DNA of 64,000 nucleotides, from positions 132,005,129 to 132,069,128 of the forward strand of contig CP136064.1 in NCBI GenBank assembly GCA_032622095.1, read 5' to 3'. Made by a program: the position numbers and the translations under genes. The notes beneath the pieces were generated by a model. That model saw nothing but the letters and a program-made list of their open reading frames with translations. It made no database searches and was not told where the DNA came from. Source of the DNA: Siphonodentalium dalli. Lineage: Eukaryota; Mollusca; Scaphopoda; Gadilida; Siphonodentaliidae. Position 1 is the first letter of the stretch. Each line of letters begins with the position of its first letter. Shown here piece by piece: positions 45,752 to 58,100 of the stretch.

Positions 45752-46655
45752 CTAGCAGGTTAGCCCGCCACTGGCGGCGTTGGTCAGAAACATGACATTT
45801 TTTTGGCTTTTCAACGAGTTAATTGTGCCTTTTTAATCAAGAGAACTTATGGTACCCGTCCCTAAAAGATTTAAGGTACATCGGGCGGAAAGAACTGACC
45901 CGATGAAAAATTTCAAGTCGGTAGCTCCACCGTTTCCGAGATCTGGTCTGCGCATGCGCGAAGCTGGCGTCGCACGGGCTCGGCGACCCGATAAAATTCG
46001 TATCCGGGGCAAGATACATTCACATACCAAATTTCAAGTTGATAGCTCCACCCGTTTCCGAGATCTCGTCTGCGCATGCGCTGCACGGGCGTCGCACCGG
46101 CTCGCCAATACGACAACGACGACCACCTGGTCAAAGTAAACTCACGTACCAAGTTTCGTCCCGATCGGTCGAGGTGTTGGTATCTGATTTAAAAGACGAA
46201 ATTGTGAGTGTTGGTTTGTAACCGGGATTTCTGAGAAGCATTATGATTTGTCCATTATGCCTATTTCCACACTAACTACCCCCCCCCATAAGCCCGACCT
46301 AAGTGTCATACATACTATAACAATGATGTTGTAAGAGTACTATGGCATCCAATAAATCTCCCCGCATAGCTAACCACTCAAAAGTATTGTTCCCGTATAT
46401 CTCTCTGCAGATTCTAATAACGTTGAATGGTAAACAGACGCTCTTTATAGCGATGCGTCAAAAACAAACGCTCATTAAATTATCACTTGATTAACCCCCG
46501 CCGTGCCTTTGCGGTGATTTTGGGAGTGGCGAAAGGGTGCTCAGAGCTTCTCCAAAACGTGACAGCTACGGTGTTCGTTGTTTTTTACCCTTAGATGGGA
46601 AGTTTGAACTCAATCGAGCCAGCCGTTTTCGATTCTATAAAGTACACACATCTAT

Positions 46656-46719
<64 letters not shown>

Positions 46720-46743
46720 GGAAGTCTCAAATTATATAGTAGA
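45752..46743 (-). mobile_element. Helitron-like element m11, chimeric
   Basis: Subfamily-1 3' end (CCGCCAGTGGCGGG, CTAG). It is followed by subfamily-2 tandem units with TGCGCATGCGC at 45949 and 46071. About 210 bp of unrelated sequence (46175-46385) follows, then a subfamily-1 5' half with a long TA microsatellite (about 46668-46718) and TCTACTATATAATTTGAG. The mosaic suggests template switching or nested insertion. Confidence 0.8.
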
Positions 46744-47274
46744 CTAGCAGGTTAGCCCGCCACTGGCGGCATTCTTCCCATGGCTTTGTTCGAAAAAGCA
46801 ATTGCAACAGGTTCCGAGACACTTGTGCTGCATTTGTACCAAATTTCGTCGAAATCAGCAAGTTTTACCCGATTTGACCTTGAAGCTGAGACTTGGTGTG
46901 TATGTGTGTAATACTTATATATTCTTAAAATGATAGAATCCAACACGTAATTATGTTTTTGATAAAAGAAATTATTTTTTTTCGATGCTAAATTTCGAGT
47001 GATAACGTTGCGTTGAATTGTAAACAAACGCTCTTTTATAGCGACGCCTCATATACAAACGCTCATTAAATTATCACTTGATTAACCACCGCAGTGCCGT
47101 TTTTGTGACTGAGAGTGGAGAACGGGTGCTCTGAGCTTCTCCTAAACCGTGAAACGCCGCGACGACCATTCCCGTGGGATTTTATCTTTAGATAGGAAGT
47201 TTGGTCTCGATCGGTCAACCCGTTTTCGATTCTATAAAGTACACACATACGGAAGTCTCAAAATATATAGGAGA
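46744..47274 (-). mobile_element. Helitron-like element m12 (subfamily 1)
   Basis: 531 bp. Both ends abut the neighbouring copies (CTAG at 46744; TCTCCTATATATTTTGAG at 47274). The 3' subterminal block TTGCAATTGCTTTTTCGAAC is shared with elements b and d of the plus-strand cluster. Confidence 0.88.
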
Positions 47275-48446
47275 CTAGCAGGGTAGCCCGCCACCGGCGG
47301 CTTGTCCGAAACATGACATTTTTTGTTTTTCAATGAGTTAATTGTGACATTTGTTTATATTTTTTTATAATTTTTAGCTCCACGCGTTTCAATAAGAAAA
47401 AATTGTACCCGGTAGCTCCACCCGTTTCCGAGATCTGGTCTGCGCATGCGCGAAGCTGGCGTCGCACGGGCTCGGCGACCCGATCAAATTTGTACCCGGC
47501 CCAAGATACATTCACATAGCAAATTTCAAGTCGATAGCTCCACCCGTTTCCGAGATCTCGTCTGCGCATGCGCTGCACGGGCGTCGCATGGGCTCGGCGA
47601 CCCGATAAAATTTGTACCCGGTGCAAGATACATTCACATAGCAAATTTCAGGTCGATAGCTCCACCCGTTTCCGAGATCTGCCTTTCTGCATAATATTTC
47701 GAGCGATAACATTGCATTGAAATGTTAGACTCCCATCGTGAACCTCAACACGAAGTAAACACGTGTTTCGAGCGATAACATTGCATTGAAATGACTCCCA
47801 TCGTGAACCTCAAGACGACGTAAAACACGTGTTGCGTTCTAGGAAATGCACTCAATGCCGATGCTAATAACGTTGACTTCGTATATATATATATAATGAC
47901 GTTATTAACCCCGGCCGTGCCGTTTGAGCTGATTTTTATGACTGGGAGTGGAGTACGGGTGCTCGGAGCTTCTGGAAAACGCGTGGACGACATCGTACGT
48001 GGTATTTTACCTTTAGATAGGAAGTTTGAGCTCAATCTGTCCAGCCGTTCCCGTCCTAATGTACTATTTCGAGCGATAACAATTGTCAGACTCCCATCGT
48101 GAACCTCAACACGAAGTAAACACGTGTTTCGAGCGATAACATTGCATTGAAGTCAGACTCCCATCGTGGACCCCCAAGACGACGTAAACACGTGTTTGTT
48201 CCGGTATAACTTTGAAGACTCTGACTTCATATATATATATAATGACGTTATTAACCCCGGCCGTGCCGTTTGAGCTGATTTCGATGACTGGGAGTGGATA
48301 AAGGGTGATCAGAGCTTCTCGAAAACACGATTACGGCGGTGTCGGTGGGATTTTACACTTACATACGAAATTTGATCTCAATCTGTACACGCGTTTTGGA
48401 TTCTATGAAGTACACACATATATACGAAGTCTCAAAATATATAGTA
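47275..48446 (-). mobile_element. Helitron-like element m13
   Basis: The 3' hairpin has a variant loop (CCGCCGGTGGCGGG). TGCGCATGCGC units lie at 47441 and 47563. ACTCCCATCGTGAACCTCAA recurs three times, plus one variant copy, across 47730-48180. A block with ATAATGACGTTATTAACCCC is repeated at 47894 and 48239. Confidence 0.83.
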
Positions 48447-48946
48447 CTAGCAGGTTAGCCCGCCACCGGCGGCTTGTCCGAAACATGACATTTTTATATA
48501 TATATTTTAAATTTTTAGCTCCACGCGTTTCAATAAGAAAAATTTGTACCCGGTAGCTCCACCAATTTCCGAGATCTGGTCTGCGCATGAAAATTTGTAC
48601 CCGGCGCAAGATACATTCACATGCCAAATTTCAAGTCGATAGCTCCACCCGTTTCCGAGATCTCGTATGCGCATGCGCTGCTAGGGCGTCGCACGGGCTC
48701 GGCGACCCGATAAAATTTGTACCCGGCGCAAGATACATTCACATAGCAAATTTCAAGTCGATAGCTCCACCCGTTTCCTAGATCTCATCTGCGCATGCGC
48801 TGCACGGGCGTCGCACGGGCTCGCCAATACGACAACGACCACCGCCTGGTCAAACTACACACACGTACCAAGTTTCGTCCCGATCGGTCGAGAATCGTAG
48901 ATTTGTATGAAGTACAACACACACACAAACATAAATATATAAGAGA
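48447..48946 (-). mobile_element. Helitron-like element m14, chimeric
   Basis: Subfamily-1 3' end (CCGCCGGTGGCGGG, CTAG) joined to subfamily-2-like interior units (TGCGCATGCGC at 48668 and 48790) and a TCTCTTATATATTTATG-like 5' end. A partial second copy of the 5' end sits at 48960-49000. Confidence 0.75.
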
Positions 48947-49140
48947 GATATGTAAATTAGATAGATTGTATCAAAATATATAGGAGAGATATGTAAATGA
49001 TCTACACACCATTACTGGTGTTTGTCAAAGTTTAGTGGGGTATATCAATACTCATTCAGGATCATATCATTGAGGTCCGGAGGGTGTGGGCTATCTCTCG
49101 AATACAAGGAGTTCTCAAAATATATAGAAGAGAAGATAGA
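48947..49140 (-). repeat. Fragments of Helitron-like 5' ends
   Basis: Two pieces matching only the 5' terminal TATATATTTTGA block (near 48973 and 49112), with about 100 bp of other sequence between. Confidence 0.55.
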
Positions 49141-50188
49141 CTAGCAGGTTAGCCCGCAACTGGCGGTATTTGTCCCATGGCTTTGTTCGAAAAAGCAATT
49201 GCAACAGGTTCCGATACATTTGTGCTGCATTTGTACCAAATTTCGTCGAAATCAGCAAGTTTTACCCGATTTGACCTTGAATTGACAATTTTGTAGGTCG
49301 AGATCAGGTCGTGGTCATGATTTGACCCGTCCAAAACACTCCCCGGACAAAAGTACAGAAATCCGCCTGTTTTACCCAATTTGACCTTGAATTGACCAGT
49401 TTAAAGGTGAATGTCACATCGGGGTCACGATTTGACCCGTCCGTGGCACTTTCGGGACAAAAGTACCCATAGGTAGCAAGTTTGGGCTCAATCGGTTGAC
49501 CCGTCCCGAGTTAACCATTTTGCTTCCATAGAATTTTTAACAGTGTATCGAAAATAATATTTAAATTTTAACATAGGATTTCGCATTCAAATCGATTTAT
49601 GTCGATAAAACTCTTATTTTTCAAAATTTCAAGCTGAGACTTCGTGTGACTGCGTGTAATACTTATATATTCTTAAAATGTCACAGTCCAACACGTAATT
49701 ATGTTTTAGATGGAAGAAATTAGATTTTTTCGATGCTAAATTTTAACATAGGATTTCCCATTAAAATCGATTTATGTCGATAAAACTCTTATTTTTCAAT
49801 ATTTTAAGCTGAGACTTGGTGTGTATGTGTGTAATACTTATATTTTCTTAAAATGACAGAGTCCAACACGTAATTATGTTTTTGATAAAAGAAATAAATT
49901 TTTTTCAATGCTAAATTTCGAGCGATAATGTTGCGTTGAATTGTAAACAAACGCTCTTTTATAGCGACGCGTCATATACCAACGCTCATTAAATTATCAC
50001 TTGATTAACCACCGCAGTGCCGTTTTTGTGACTGAGAGTGGAGAACGGGTGCTCTGAGCTTCTCCAAAACGCCACGACGACGATTCCCGTGGGATTTTAC
50101 CTTTAGATAGGAAGTTTGGTCTCGATCGGTCAACCCGTTTTCGATTCTATAAAGTACACACATAGGAAGTCTCAAAATATATAGGAGA
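49141..50188 (-). mobile_element. Helitron-like element m15 (subfamily 1, longer form)
   Basis: CTAG|T at 49141 with a CCGCCAGTTGCGGG hairpin. The 5' end is A|TCTCCTATATATTTTGAG at 50188, again with A outside. The interior has two direct copies of the ACACGTAATTATGTTT block, as in element d (8158-9236), in inverse orientation. It ends the array and abuts a LINE relic. Confidence 0.88.
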
Positions 50189-50480
50189 TAAATCGTAAAT
50201 TTCTCTTTTGGCATAGAAGGCTCAGATCATGTCTCATATTTTATTAATAGCTTCCTTTATCTCATTACTCATTAAGAATTTATCAAATTCCGAAAGATCT
50301 AAAAACTTAAGAAAGGAATTGACTAATTGTGTAAAATAATTTCCACGTTAATCTTGCACATGGTATGCCGCACATGTCATCACAAAATTATATTCACTTT
50401 CAACCTTCTTCATTGGGCACCGCCTGCATATTTTATCTTGGACTGGTCATGGAGGCTGTTTTTGCATTCCTTCCTCTATC
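50189..50480 (-). mobile_element. LINE C-terminal relic
   Basis: The minus strand reads ICRRCPMKKVESEYNFVMTC, the CxxC...E..(H)xxxxC zinc motif with His replaced by Asn. A frame with several stops then carries FLKFLDLSEFDKFLMSNEIK and AFYAKRE, matching the usual terminal tail of such LINEs. It is cut by the Helitron-like array at 50189. The + strand ORFs over this area are shadows. Confidence 0.7.
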
Positions 50481-51261
50481 TCAAGTACATGTATATACGT
50501 CTACAATTGAAATTCCAGCATGTTTTTATAACATACAAAGTGAACGTATGGTATTTATGGGAAGACACATGTATATTACCGACCCTGGCAGGTTTACTGT
50601 CAATACCACCCGGAATAATGGAAATTCGCATGTGAATTGTCGGGTAGCACTTACCGAATGTACGTCTTGGTGTGTCATTATCTGACAGTCGAAGGAGAAT
50701 GGTAGCTGGAGTTGTAATACATCTGTGAGATGAAAAACTGACCCAAAAATGCACATGTGTACACCAATGACGCTAATTTGATATTATTAAAAAATATATA
50801 AATGATTTATAGGCAATGTATGGCGTGGGGCCAATTACAGTATCACTGATGCAGCAGAAAATAACAGTGGACCTTCAAGCATAAGTATTACAACGCGTCA
50901 AAGGAAAATTAAAGTTAATGTGTCAGCATATATAGGCCTACATGTGGTCACCCCCAACCAAAAGTACTTTATCATCCACCAACCTACCCTAGCCCTGTGT
51001 ATGAATTTGTTCGTCAGACCCCGACCGCTATTTGGGAGAACTCTTAGCAGTGGGAGGAATGCCATCGAACACACATATAGAGCCGCTCGACTTAAAAAAC
51101 GCTGCGATTAATCGCACGCGCGTGTGCAATGAGAATAGACCCTCAGTCCGGCCGCCAGGTCTCGGATGCGTGTTTTGGCGTATACATTTTTTTTCTCTGC
51201 GGATTTTGTAAATTCAGGTATCCGACATCCGACATCTGTCAGCCTTGAGATTTTTTTTTTA
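50481..51261. other. No gene confirmed
   Basis: Overlapping ORFs (50327-50635, 50365-50685 on +; 50476-50756 on -) have no recognised domain. At least part of the minus strand may continue the LINE relic. The rest is unique-looking sequence. Confidence 0.4.
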
Positions 51262-51828
51262 GCGCCCTAAAAGTATACCCCCCCCCCAATTTTTTCCCAG
51301 ACGTAAAACCGGTTACTTGGAATTTGTTGCAAATTTACATGACTAATCCAGTAAAATGTATATATTTTCATGAAGCTAAGACATAATGACACGGTTTTGG
51401 GCCAAAATTTAAACTCACCACCCAAGATGGCCACCAACTGGATACAGGATGGAAGCCAAGATGGTAGCCAGGGAGTTACTCTATGATCATATTTGAGGTG
51501 AATAGGTATGCATGGAGTTAGTGTATGTCATGAATGACATGAATATGTATACAATGAGTGACTATATGGTTCTGATTGTGTTGTCCATAGTGAGATGTAT
51601 ATATATACATGGAGAGGTCATGGTCAGGTGTGTGGTGAATAGGTATGAATGGAGTTGACTGTATGGTGTACCGGTATGTTGTGTGTATACTGTACTGGTG
51701 CACCCGGTGTGCCTGTATGGACATTGATGTGGTGTATGGATATAGCTACATTGTCATGGGTGGGATGTACATTCATGTGTTTCTGTATGATCACGTATGG
51801 GGTGTGTGCATAAATAGTGAGTGATTTT

Positions 51829-52669
51829 ATGGCTACGAGTAATGTGTATGGTATACATATTCACCTCACCATTGGCCATGTCATTCACTGTATCCATATT
51901 TGTCACACCATAGCCGATAGCCACTCAAGATATACTAATACACCCAGCCATGTCAGTATAGTCACTCCATGTCTGCATATGCACACCATACATGGCCATA
52001 TAGCCACTCGCTATATACACATACACCTCGCACATGACCATGTAGCAACACCATTGTATACCCGCATAACCTACACGTGACCATACCGCCACGAGTCGCC
52101 AAGCAGGAACACTAGGTATACTCACACACATGATCATTTAGTCACTCCCGGCATAGATATTCATTACATTGATGTCACTCCTTGTATACCTGCTCATTTC
52201 ACCATTGACCATACAGTCACTACATGTATACATATTCCACACACAGTCATATACATGTAATCACTCGATATATACATATGAAGCCCACCCTTGAATATAG
52301 AGTCACTCCAGTTATACATATGCACCTCGCCACTGGCCATTCATTCAGTCCTTCCAGATATACAAAAAACACACACACACGACCACTCATACCATCCATA
52401 CTTGCATATATACATCACACATGACAGTTCAGCAACGCACTGTATAATAATACACGCCATTCATGAGCATACAGCTAATCCATACACACATACCAATGAT
52501 AATACATCCACGAGATATAAACATATACGTCCCATCCGTTACCACAAGGACACTCCTTATATACCTACACGATAATGTACACCAGCTTACTCCAGGTATG
52601 CATATACACTTCAATCATGACAGTAGTCATTCCACGTATACCGCACACATTGCCCGTAACCATAAACTC
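51829..52669 (+). repeat. Degenerate TCACTCCATGTATACATAT-type minisatellite
   Basis: Loose units of about 30-45 bp with words such as CATACAGTCACTCCATGTAT, ATACATATTCACCTCACC and TGGCCATATAGTCACTC. Long frames rich in His, Thr, Ile and Tyr result from it on several strands and are not genes. Related arrays occur at 55790-56215 and 56530-56990. Confidence 0.75.
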
Positions 52670-53126
52670 ACTCACGATTTATCCACACACCCCATCCATG
52701 ATCATACAGAAAACACACGTACATCCCACCCATGACCTTACAGTCACTCCATATATACATAATCAATACATAGATGGCCATGTAGCTATAACCATACACC
52801 ACATCAATGCCCATACAGGCACACCGGGTGCACCCGTACAAGATACACACAACCATACACCACACAGTCACTCCATTCTTACCGATTCACCCACACCTGA
52901 CCATGACCTCTCCATGTATACCTATACATCTTACTATGGACAACACACTCATAACCATATAGTCACCCATTGTATACATATTCACATCATTCATGACATA
53001 CACTAACTCCATGCATACCTATTCACCTCAAATATGATCATAGAGTAACTCCCTGGCTACCATCTTGGCATCCATCATGTATCCAGTTGATATTGGTTTA
53101 TCTTAATGGACCAGAAGAGCCACATA

Positions 53127-53499
53127 CCTGCTGGACAAACAAGTGTCCACTTAACGGAGGTGTGGTTAGTGTTGCCACCGCGGCCGAAATGCTACTACAC
53201 CGCAGCTCCACTGGCTAACTACAGTTGGGCCGCGGTGTACTTTCCATTCAGCCATGGTGTAGTTGCCACGGTGTACGTTCATTAAACTGAAAAAAGACGA
53301 TACAAACCAGAAGTCTAACCATGGTGTGCATGCCATTCGGCCGCGTTGTAGTTGCCTTTCGGCCAAGGTGTACTTGCCGTTTGGTCGCAGTGTACATGCC
53401 GTTCGGCCGCGGTGCTCAACTGCAGTTACAAACTCCGACACCGCGGCTGAACGGCAAATAAACCGTGGTGCCACTGGACACTTGTTTTGTCCAGCAGGG
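53127..53499. mobile_element. 373-bp MITE with TA duplication and proven empty sites
   Basis: TA at 53125-53126 and 53500-53501 flanks inverted ends CCTGCTGGACAAACAAGTG and (inverted right) CCCTGCTGGACAAAACAAG. The interior is made of about six degenerate 22-bp units (TTCGGCCGCGGTGTACTTGCC) in two orientations. The related sequence at 57046-57060, and the inverted one near 55622-55636, both read AGCCACATATTATGG without the insert. This confirms insertion and borders. Confidence 0.93.
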
Positions 53500-54637
53500 T
53501 ATTGTGGTTCATCTCAGTTCCGTCTCAAAGTTCTGCCCATTTCCTTTCAATATGGTCAGAATCACAAAAGAGGTTCTCCGCAAAATTCCATACTTTAAAA
53601 TAAATTAGTCATGCCCCATACGGAACTGGGACAACCATAATAGAACATTTAGTTGTCAGTTAATTAACTAACACGTATAATAACCAAGTGAGTCACAATT
53701 TTCTACATTTTCGAATAACGCAGAGAATAATGTTATATATATAATGTTATAATGATATATTTAACAAAAATAACTTATTACCAATTTGGTTGCCATATTG
53801 GAAGCCATCTTGAGCAATTTGTTCTATAAACACCGTAGCGTGACACATTTAAGATAGACCAATACAATAAACACCTTTAAATCCATAGATAATTACATAT
53901 TACCTGAAAAGTACATTTTTGCCGATATTTATGTCACGTTTTTGAGAGAAACGTCCAATAATTTTGGTGATGTCAGTGACAATCAACCATGGTGCAGCAG
54001 ACATGTTAGTATTCAATGTATAGAAGGCATAATAGCCAATTTTGTACATCAACCACAACTTGTAAGCGATTGAAGGACACCCTAGGCGATATTTACCATT
54101 TTTCCATATTTTGGCGGCCATTTTGAGCCAAAGTAAGAATTTTGGTTCCAGTGAGTTGGAATATTCATAGGTAATGGTATGCCTCACTTAATTGCAACCT
54201 TCTGTTCATTTCTTGTTGAAATATGACTAGAATCCCAGTTTAATTTTTTTGTGAAATTTTAAACGCGTTCTGTAAAATCGAATTTTTGAGGGATCACAAG
54301 TGGATAGGACCCCAATAATTGCATATTCAATTGCTCCAATGATCAGTTAATATATAAAATACAAAATAAAGTCATTTTACTAAACCAGTTCCAAACAGCA
54401 TGAACTGATCTAGAAGATATTTGTGAAAAAATGTCATATTTTCAACTTCCGGCGGCCATATTGGTGGCCATCTTGGATGGTGAGTTTCAATTTTGGCCCA
54501 AACTAGTGTCATTATGTCTTAGCTTCATGATAATATATACATTTTACTAGATTACTCATGTGAATTTGCAACAAATTCCAAGCTACTGGTTTTACGTCTG
54601 GGAAAAATGGGGGGGGGGGTATACTTTTTAGGGCGCT

Positions 54638-55740
54638 ATAAAAAAATTCCGGGGGTTTGGCGACTCAATGCCACCTTTATATGACAAAACTTCCGAACCA
54701 AAATGACTGGCGGAAGTGGAAAATATGAAGTTTTTTCTCTAATATCTTCTAGACCAGATTATGCTCTTTGGAACTGGTTGCGAATTGTAACTTTATTTGC
54801 ATTTTTCTGTTAACTTGTCAGTGGAGCAAACAAATATGAAATTTTTGGGGTCTTAACCCTTTTGGTCCTGAAAAAATTCGATTTTACAGAAAGCGGTATA
54901 AAATTTTACAAAAATATGGAAAATGTTAGATATTGCCACAGCATGCCCTCTAATCGCAATTGTGGTTGATAAATAAAATTGGCTATTCAGCTTTCTATGC
55001 AATGAATACTAACCTGTATGGTGCACCTTGGTTAATTGTTACTATTGTCACCATTGACAATACCAGAAATATTTGATTTTTCTTTCACAAACTTGACATA
55101 AATATTGGCAAAAATTCTCTTTTGAGGTTTGGATCATTTTTTCAAGTAAAATGGAACTATCTTTGCTATGAAATGTTTTTGTTTTGTTTTGGTTTGTCTT
55201 AGATGAGTCCTCTTTTGTATTAAAGGTGTTTATTGTTTTGATATATTTTTAATGTGGCACACAAAGGTGTTTATATGCCAAATTACTTAAAATGGCTTCC
55301 AAAATGGCAACCAAATTTGGTAAAAAGTAGATTTTCACATATATCCCAAACATTCTCAGCTGTCCTAAATGATCGGAAAGTGTGACTCACTTGGTTATTA
55401 AACATGTAAGTTAATCAACTGACAACAAAATATTCTATTCTGGTCGTCCCAGTACCTTATGAGGCATGTACAATTCATTTTAAAGAACCCAGTACCTTAT
55501 GAAGCATGTACAATTCATTTAAAAGTATGCAGTATGGTATTGCGCCAAAAACTTCTTTTGAGATTTTGGCCATGTTTCTGAAAGGGAATGGGCAGAATTT
55601 TAAAACTGAACTGAAAAGGACCATAATATGTGGCTACTATTACCAATTAGCATCAAATTTGATCAACTATTTTCAGGAAAATCGTTTAACGTTTCAGGCA
55701 TTGTGGAAAAACGCCATCAAGATTGAGAACTCTCCGACAT
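54638..55740. repeat. Inverted copy of the 53.1-54.5 kb segment
   Basis: About 54690-55740 is the diverged reverse complement of 53110-54460 without the MITE. Shared words include AACTTCCGGCGGCCAT-like, TCTAGAAGATAT, GTTGTCAGTTGATTAAC and GGGCAGAACTTTG-like blocks. A 40-bp tandem duplication with CCAGTACCTTATGA lies at 55449-55527. ORF 55506-55742 is unsupported. Confidence 0.75.
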
Positions 55741-55789
55741 GACCTCTCTATCGATTAATATATCCTTGAGTTATTGTAGAAAGCGATGC

Positions 55790-58100
55790 ACATGTACAAC
55801 CCCATATACACATGTACAACCCACCCAGTACCATACTGTCATTCCATATATACATAAACACCACACACGACAATATAGTCACTCACTTCATACACATACA
55901 CCTGACCCACGAACATACAGCCACACTTGGTTATACCCGCACACACCACAAATGGCCATACAGCCATGAGTCACGATGCAGGCATACTCCTACACCTGAC
56001 CAATGGCCATAAAGTCATCCACTCTGTGCCTATACCTGCATTATCATACAGTCACTCCTTGTATCCCTACTCTCCTCACCATTGGCCACATAGTCACTCC
56101 TCCCTGCATAACGAATCGCCATACCCATATACTTATAGCCACTCGACACATGCATACACACCACATATACACGGTTCACACCACATATATCTGACACAGT
56201 ATATTTCAATGTGTCTTATAAACCATGAAATTTCCTTTCTTTTTTTTTTGGTGTATAATTCGAGTATAACAAACGAAGAGAAGTCGAGATATCGTACCGA
56301 AAATTTTAGCGATTAATATATAGCAAAAGGTTCGGCAATTGTGATACTAATAATTGAACTGATATCCGTGTATAATCACATTACTTACCGGACAGAACTG
56401 ACGACCGCTTTTTGTCGGTAGGTTTGGCTAGTGTTCGATACAAATTCTCGACTTATCTTCGTTTGATAATATATTCAACAGAAAACACCACAATCATGAC
56501 CGCGCGTACATTCATTTCATGTAGTCACCTATACACAGTTCACATAGACATGCGACCACTCCATATTTACCCATACACGCCAACACTGATCATACAGACA
56601 ACACATGTAAACACATGCACTCACCTGTGGTAATACAGCCAGCCAATGTACACATGTAGACCCCACCCATGAGCACACAGTCACTCCGTATATACATAAA
56701 CAACACACAGGTGAATATGTAGCTCTTATTGTTATTTACATGCACAACATCAATGCCCATACAACCACATCGGGTACACCCATACTGGTACACATAACCA
56801 TACAACCATGCATTCACCCCCTATTCACCTCAGCCAATCCTTGTATACCAACATTTCACCGTGATCACTCCACTCATGACCATATAGTCACACCTTCTAT
56901 ACATATTCACATCATCCATGACCATAAAATAACTCCCTGTATACCTATATATTCACCTCACCTATGACTACATAACATCTCCCTGGCTGCCATATTGACC
57001 TCTACCATGTACCAAGTTGATCAATTGTTATTCTAATGGGTCAGAATAGCCACATATTATGGTTTATCTCAGGTCCGTTTCAAAGTTCTGCCCATTTCCT
57101 TTCAAAAATATGACCAGAATCCCAAAAAGAGGTTCTCGACAATATTCCATACCGCAACATTAAAATGAATGTGTCAACCAGAATACAACATTTAGTTGTC
57201 AGTTGATTAACTAGCATGTATAATAACCAAGTGAATCACAATTAGCTACCTTTTCGGAACAGCAGAGAATAATGTTCGGGATATCTGTAAATTGTTTCAC
57301 CAATGTTGGTTGCCATTTTGCAAGCTATCTTGGATAATTTGGACTATATATACCGTGGTGTGACACATTTAAGATATATCAAAACAAAACACACCTTTCA
57401 AGCCAAAGATAGTTGCATTTTCTTTAAAAAAATGTGAGTTTTTGCCGATAGTTCTGTCATGTGTGTGAGAAAGAAAATATGGTAATGTCATTGGTGACAA
57501 TTAATAACAAATAACTAAGGTGCATCAGTCATGTTAGCATGCATCAGTCATGTTAACATGCAATGTATATAATTTTATACATCAACAACAACTTGTAAGC
57601 GATTGCAGGGCACGCTGTGGCACTATCTACAATTTTCAATATTTTGTCGGCTATTTTGGCAGCCATTTTGAGCTAAAGTTCCAATGATTAATGGTATGCG
57701 TCACTTCAACTCATTTCTTGTTAAAATATGACTAGAATCCCAATTGTTATTGTTTGTGAAATTTCATATCGTGTTCTGCAAAATCGATTTTTTTTGAGAG
57801 ATTGGAAGGGGATAGTATCCCCCAGAATTGCATTTTACTTTGCTCCAATGATCAGTTAACATAACAGAATACAAAATAAAGTCATAATTCTCAACCTGTT
57901 CCAAACAACAAAAACTGATCTAGAATACATTAGTGAAAAAACGTCATATTTTCCATTTCCAGCGGCCATTTTGGTGACCATCTTGGTTGGCACTATGTCA
58001 TAACTTTACAACATATATACATTTGTATACATTCGACAAGATTTTCCCGCTATAATTTGCATCAAACTGATTTAGTGCCTAGTCTGAAAACGGCGACCAT
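55790..58100. repeat. Second copy of the minisatellite-to-end half of the complex
   Basis: The order is minisatellite (55790-56215), an AT-rich interruption (56216-56530), an arm-like segment (56640-56990, with CAACATCAATGCCCATAC as in 52800), then 56990-57955 parallel to 53040-54460 and a diverged end block to about 58100. It is in the same orientation as the first copy. Confidence 0.7.

Larger units (their letters stand above)
51262..54637. mobile_element. 3.4-kb element with inverted ends and nested palindrome
   Basis: The outer inverted arms (51262-51443 and 54462-54637) share AGCGCCCTAAAAGTATACCC, a homopolymer of 10 C (11 G on the other side), CAGACGTAAAACC and TTGGAATTTGTTGCAAATT. A second pair of arms, 51437-51828 and 52670-53092, is nested inside, and its mid-part holds a degenerate minisatellite. 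No ORF of transposase type is present. It looks like a large foldback-type non-autonomous DNA element; the superfamily is unknown. Confidence 0.7.

Noticed and set aside
50365-50685. 106-codon ORF that faintly recalls an Ig-like strand pattern
   Set aside because: The opposite strand of its 5' part encodes a recognisable LINE zinc motif, and no cysteine/Trp framework of an Ig domain is present.
52463-53006. ORFs of 90-143 codons rich in His, Thr, Ile
   Set aside because: They derive from the degenerate minisatellite and appear in several frames.
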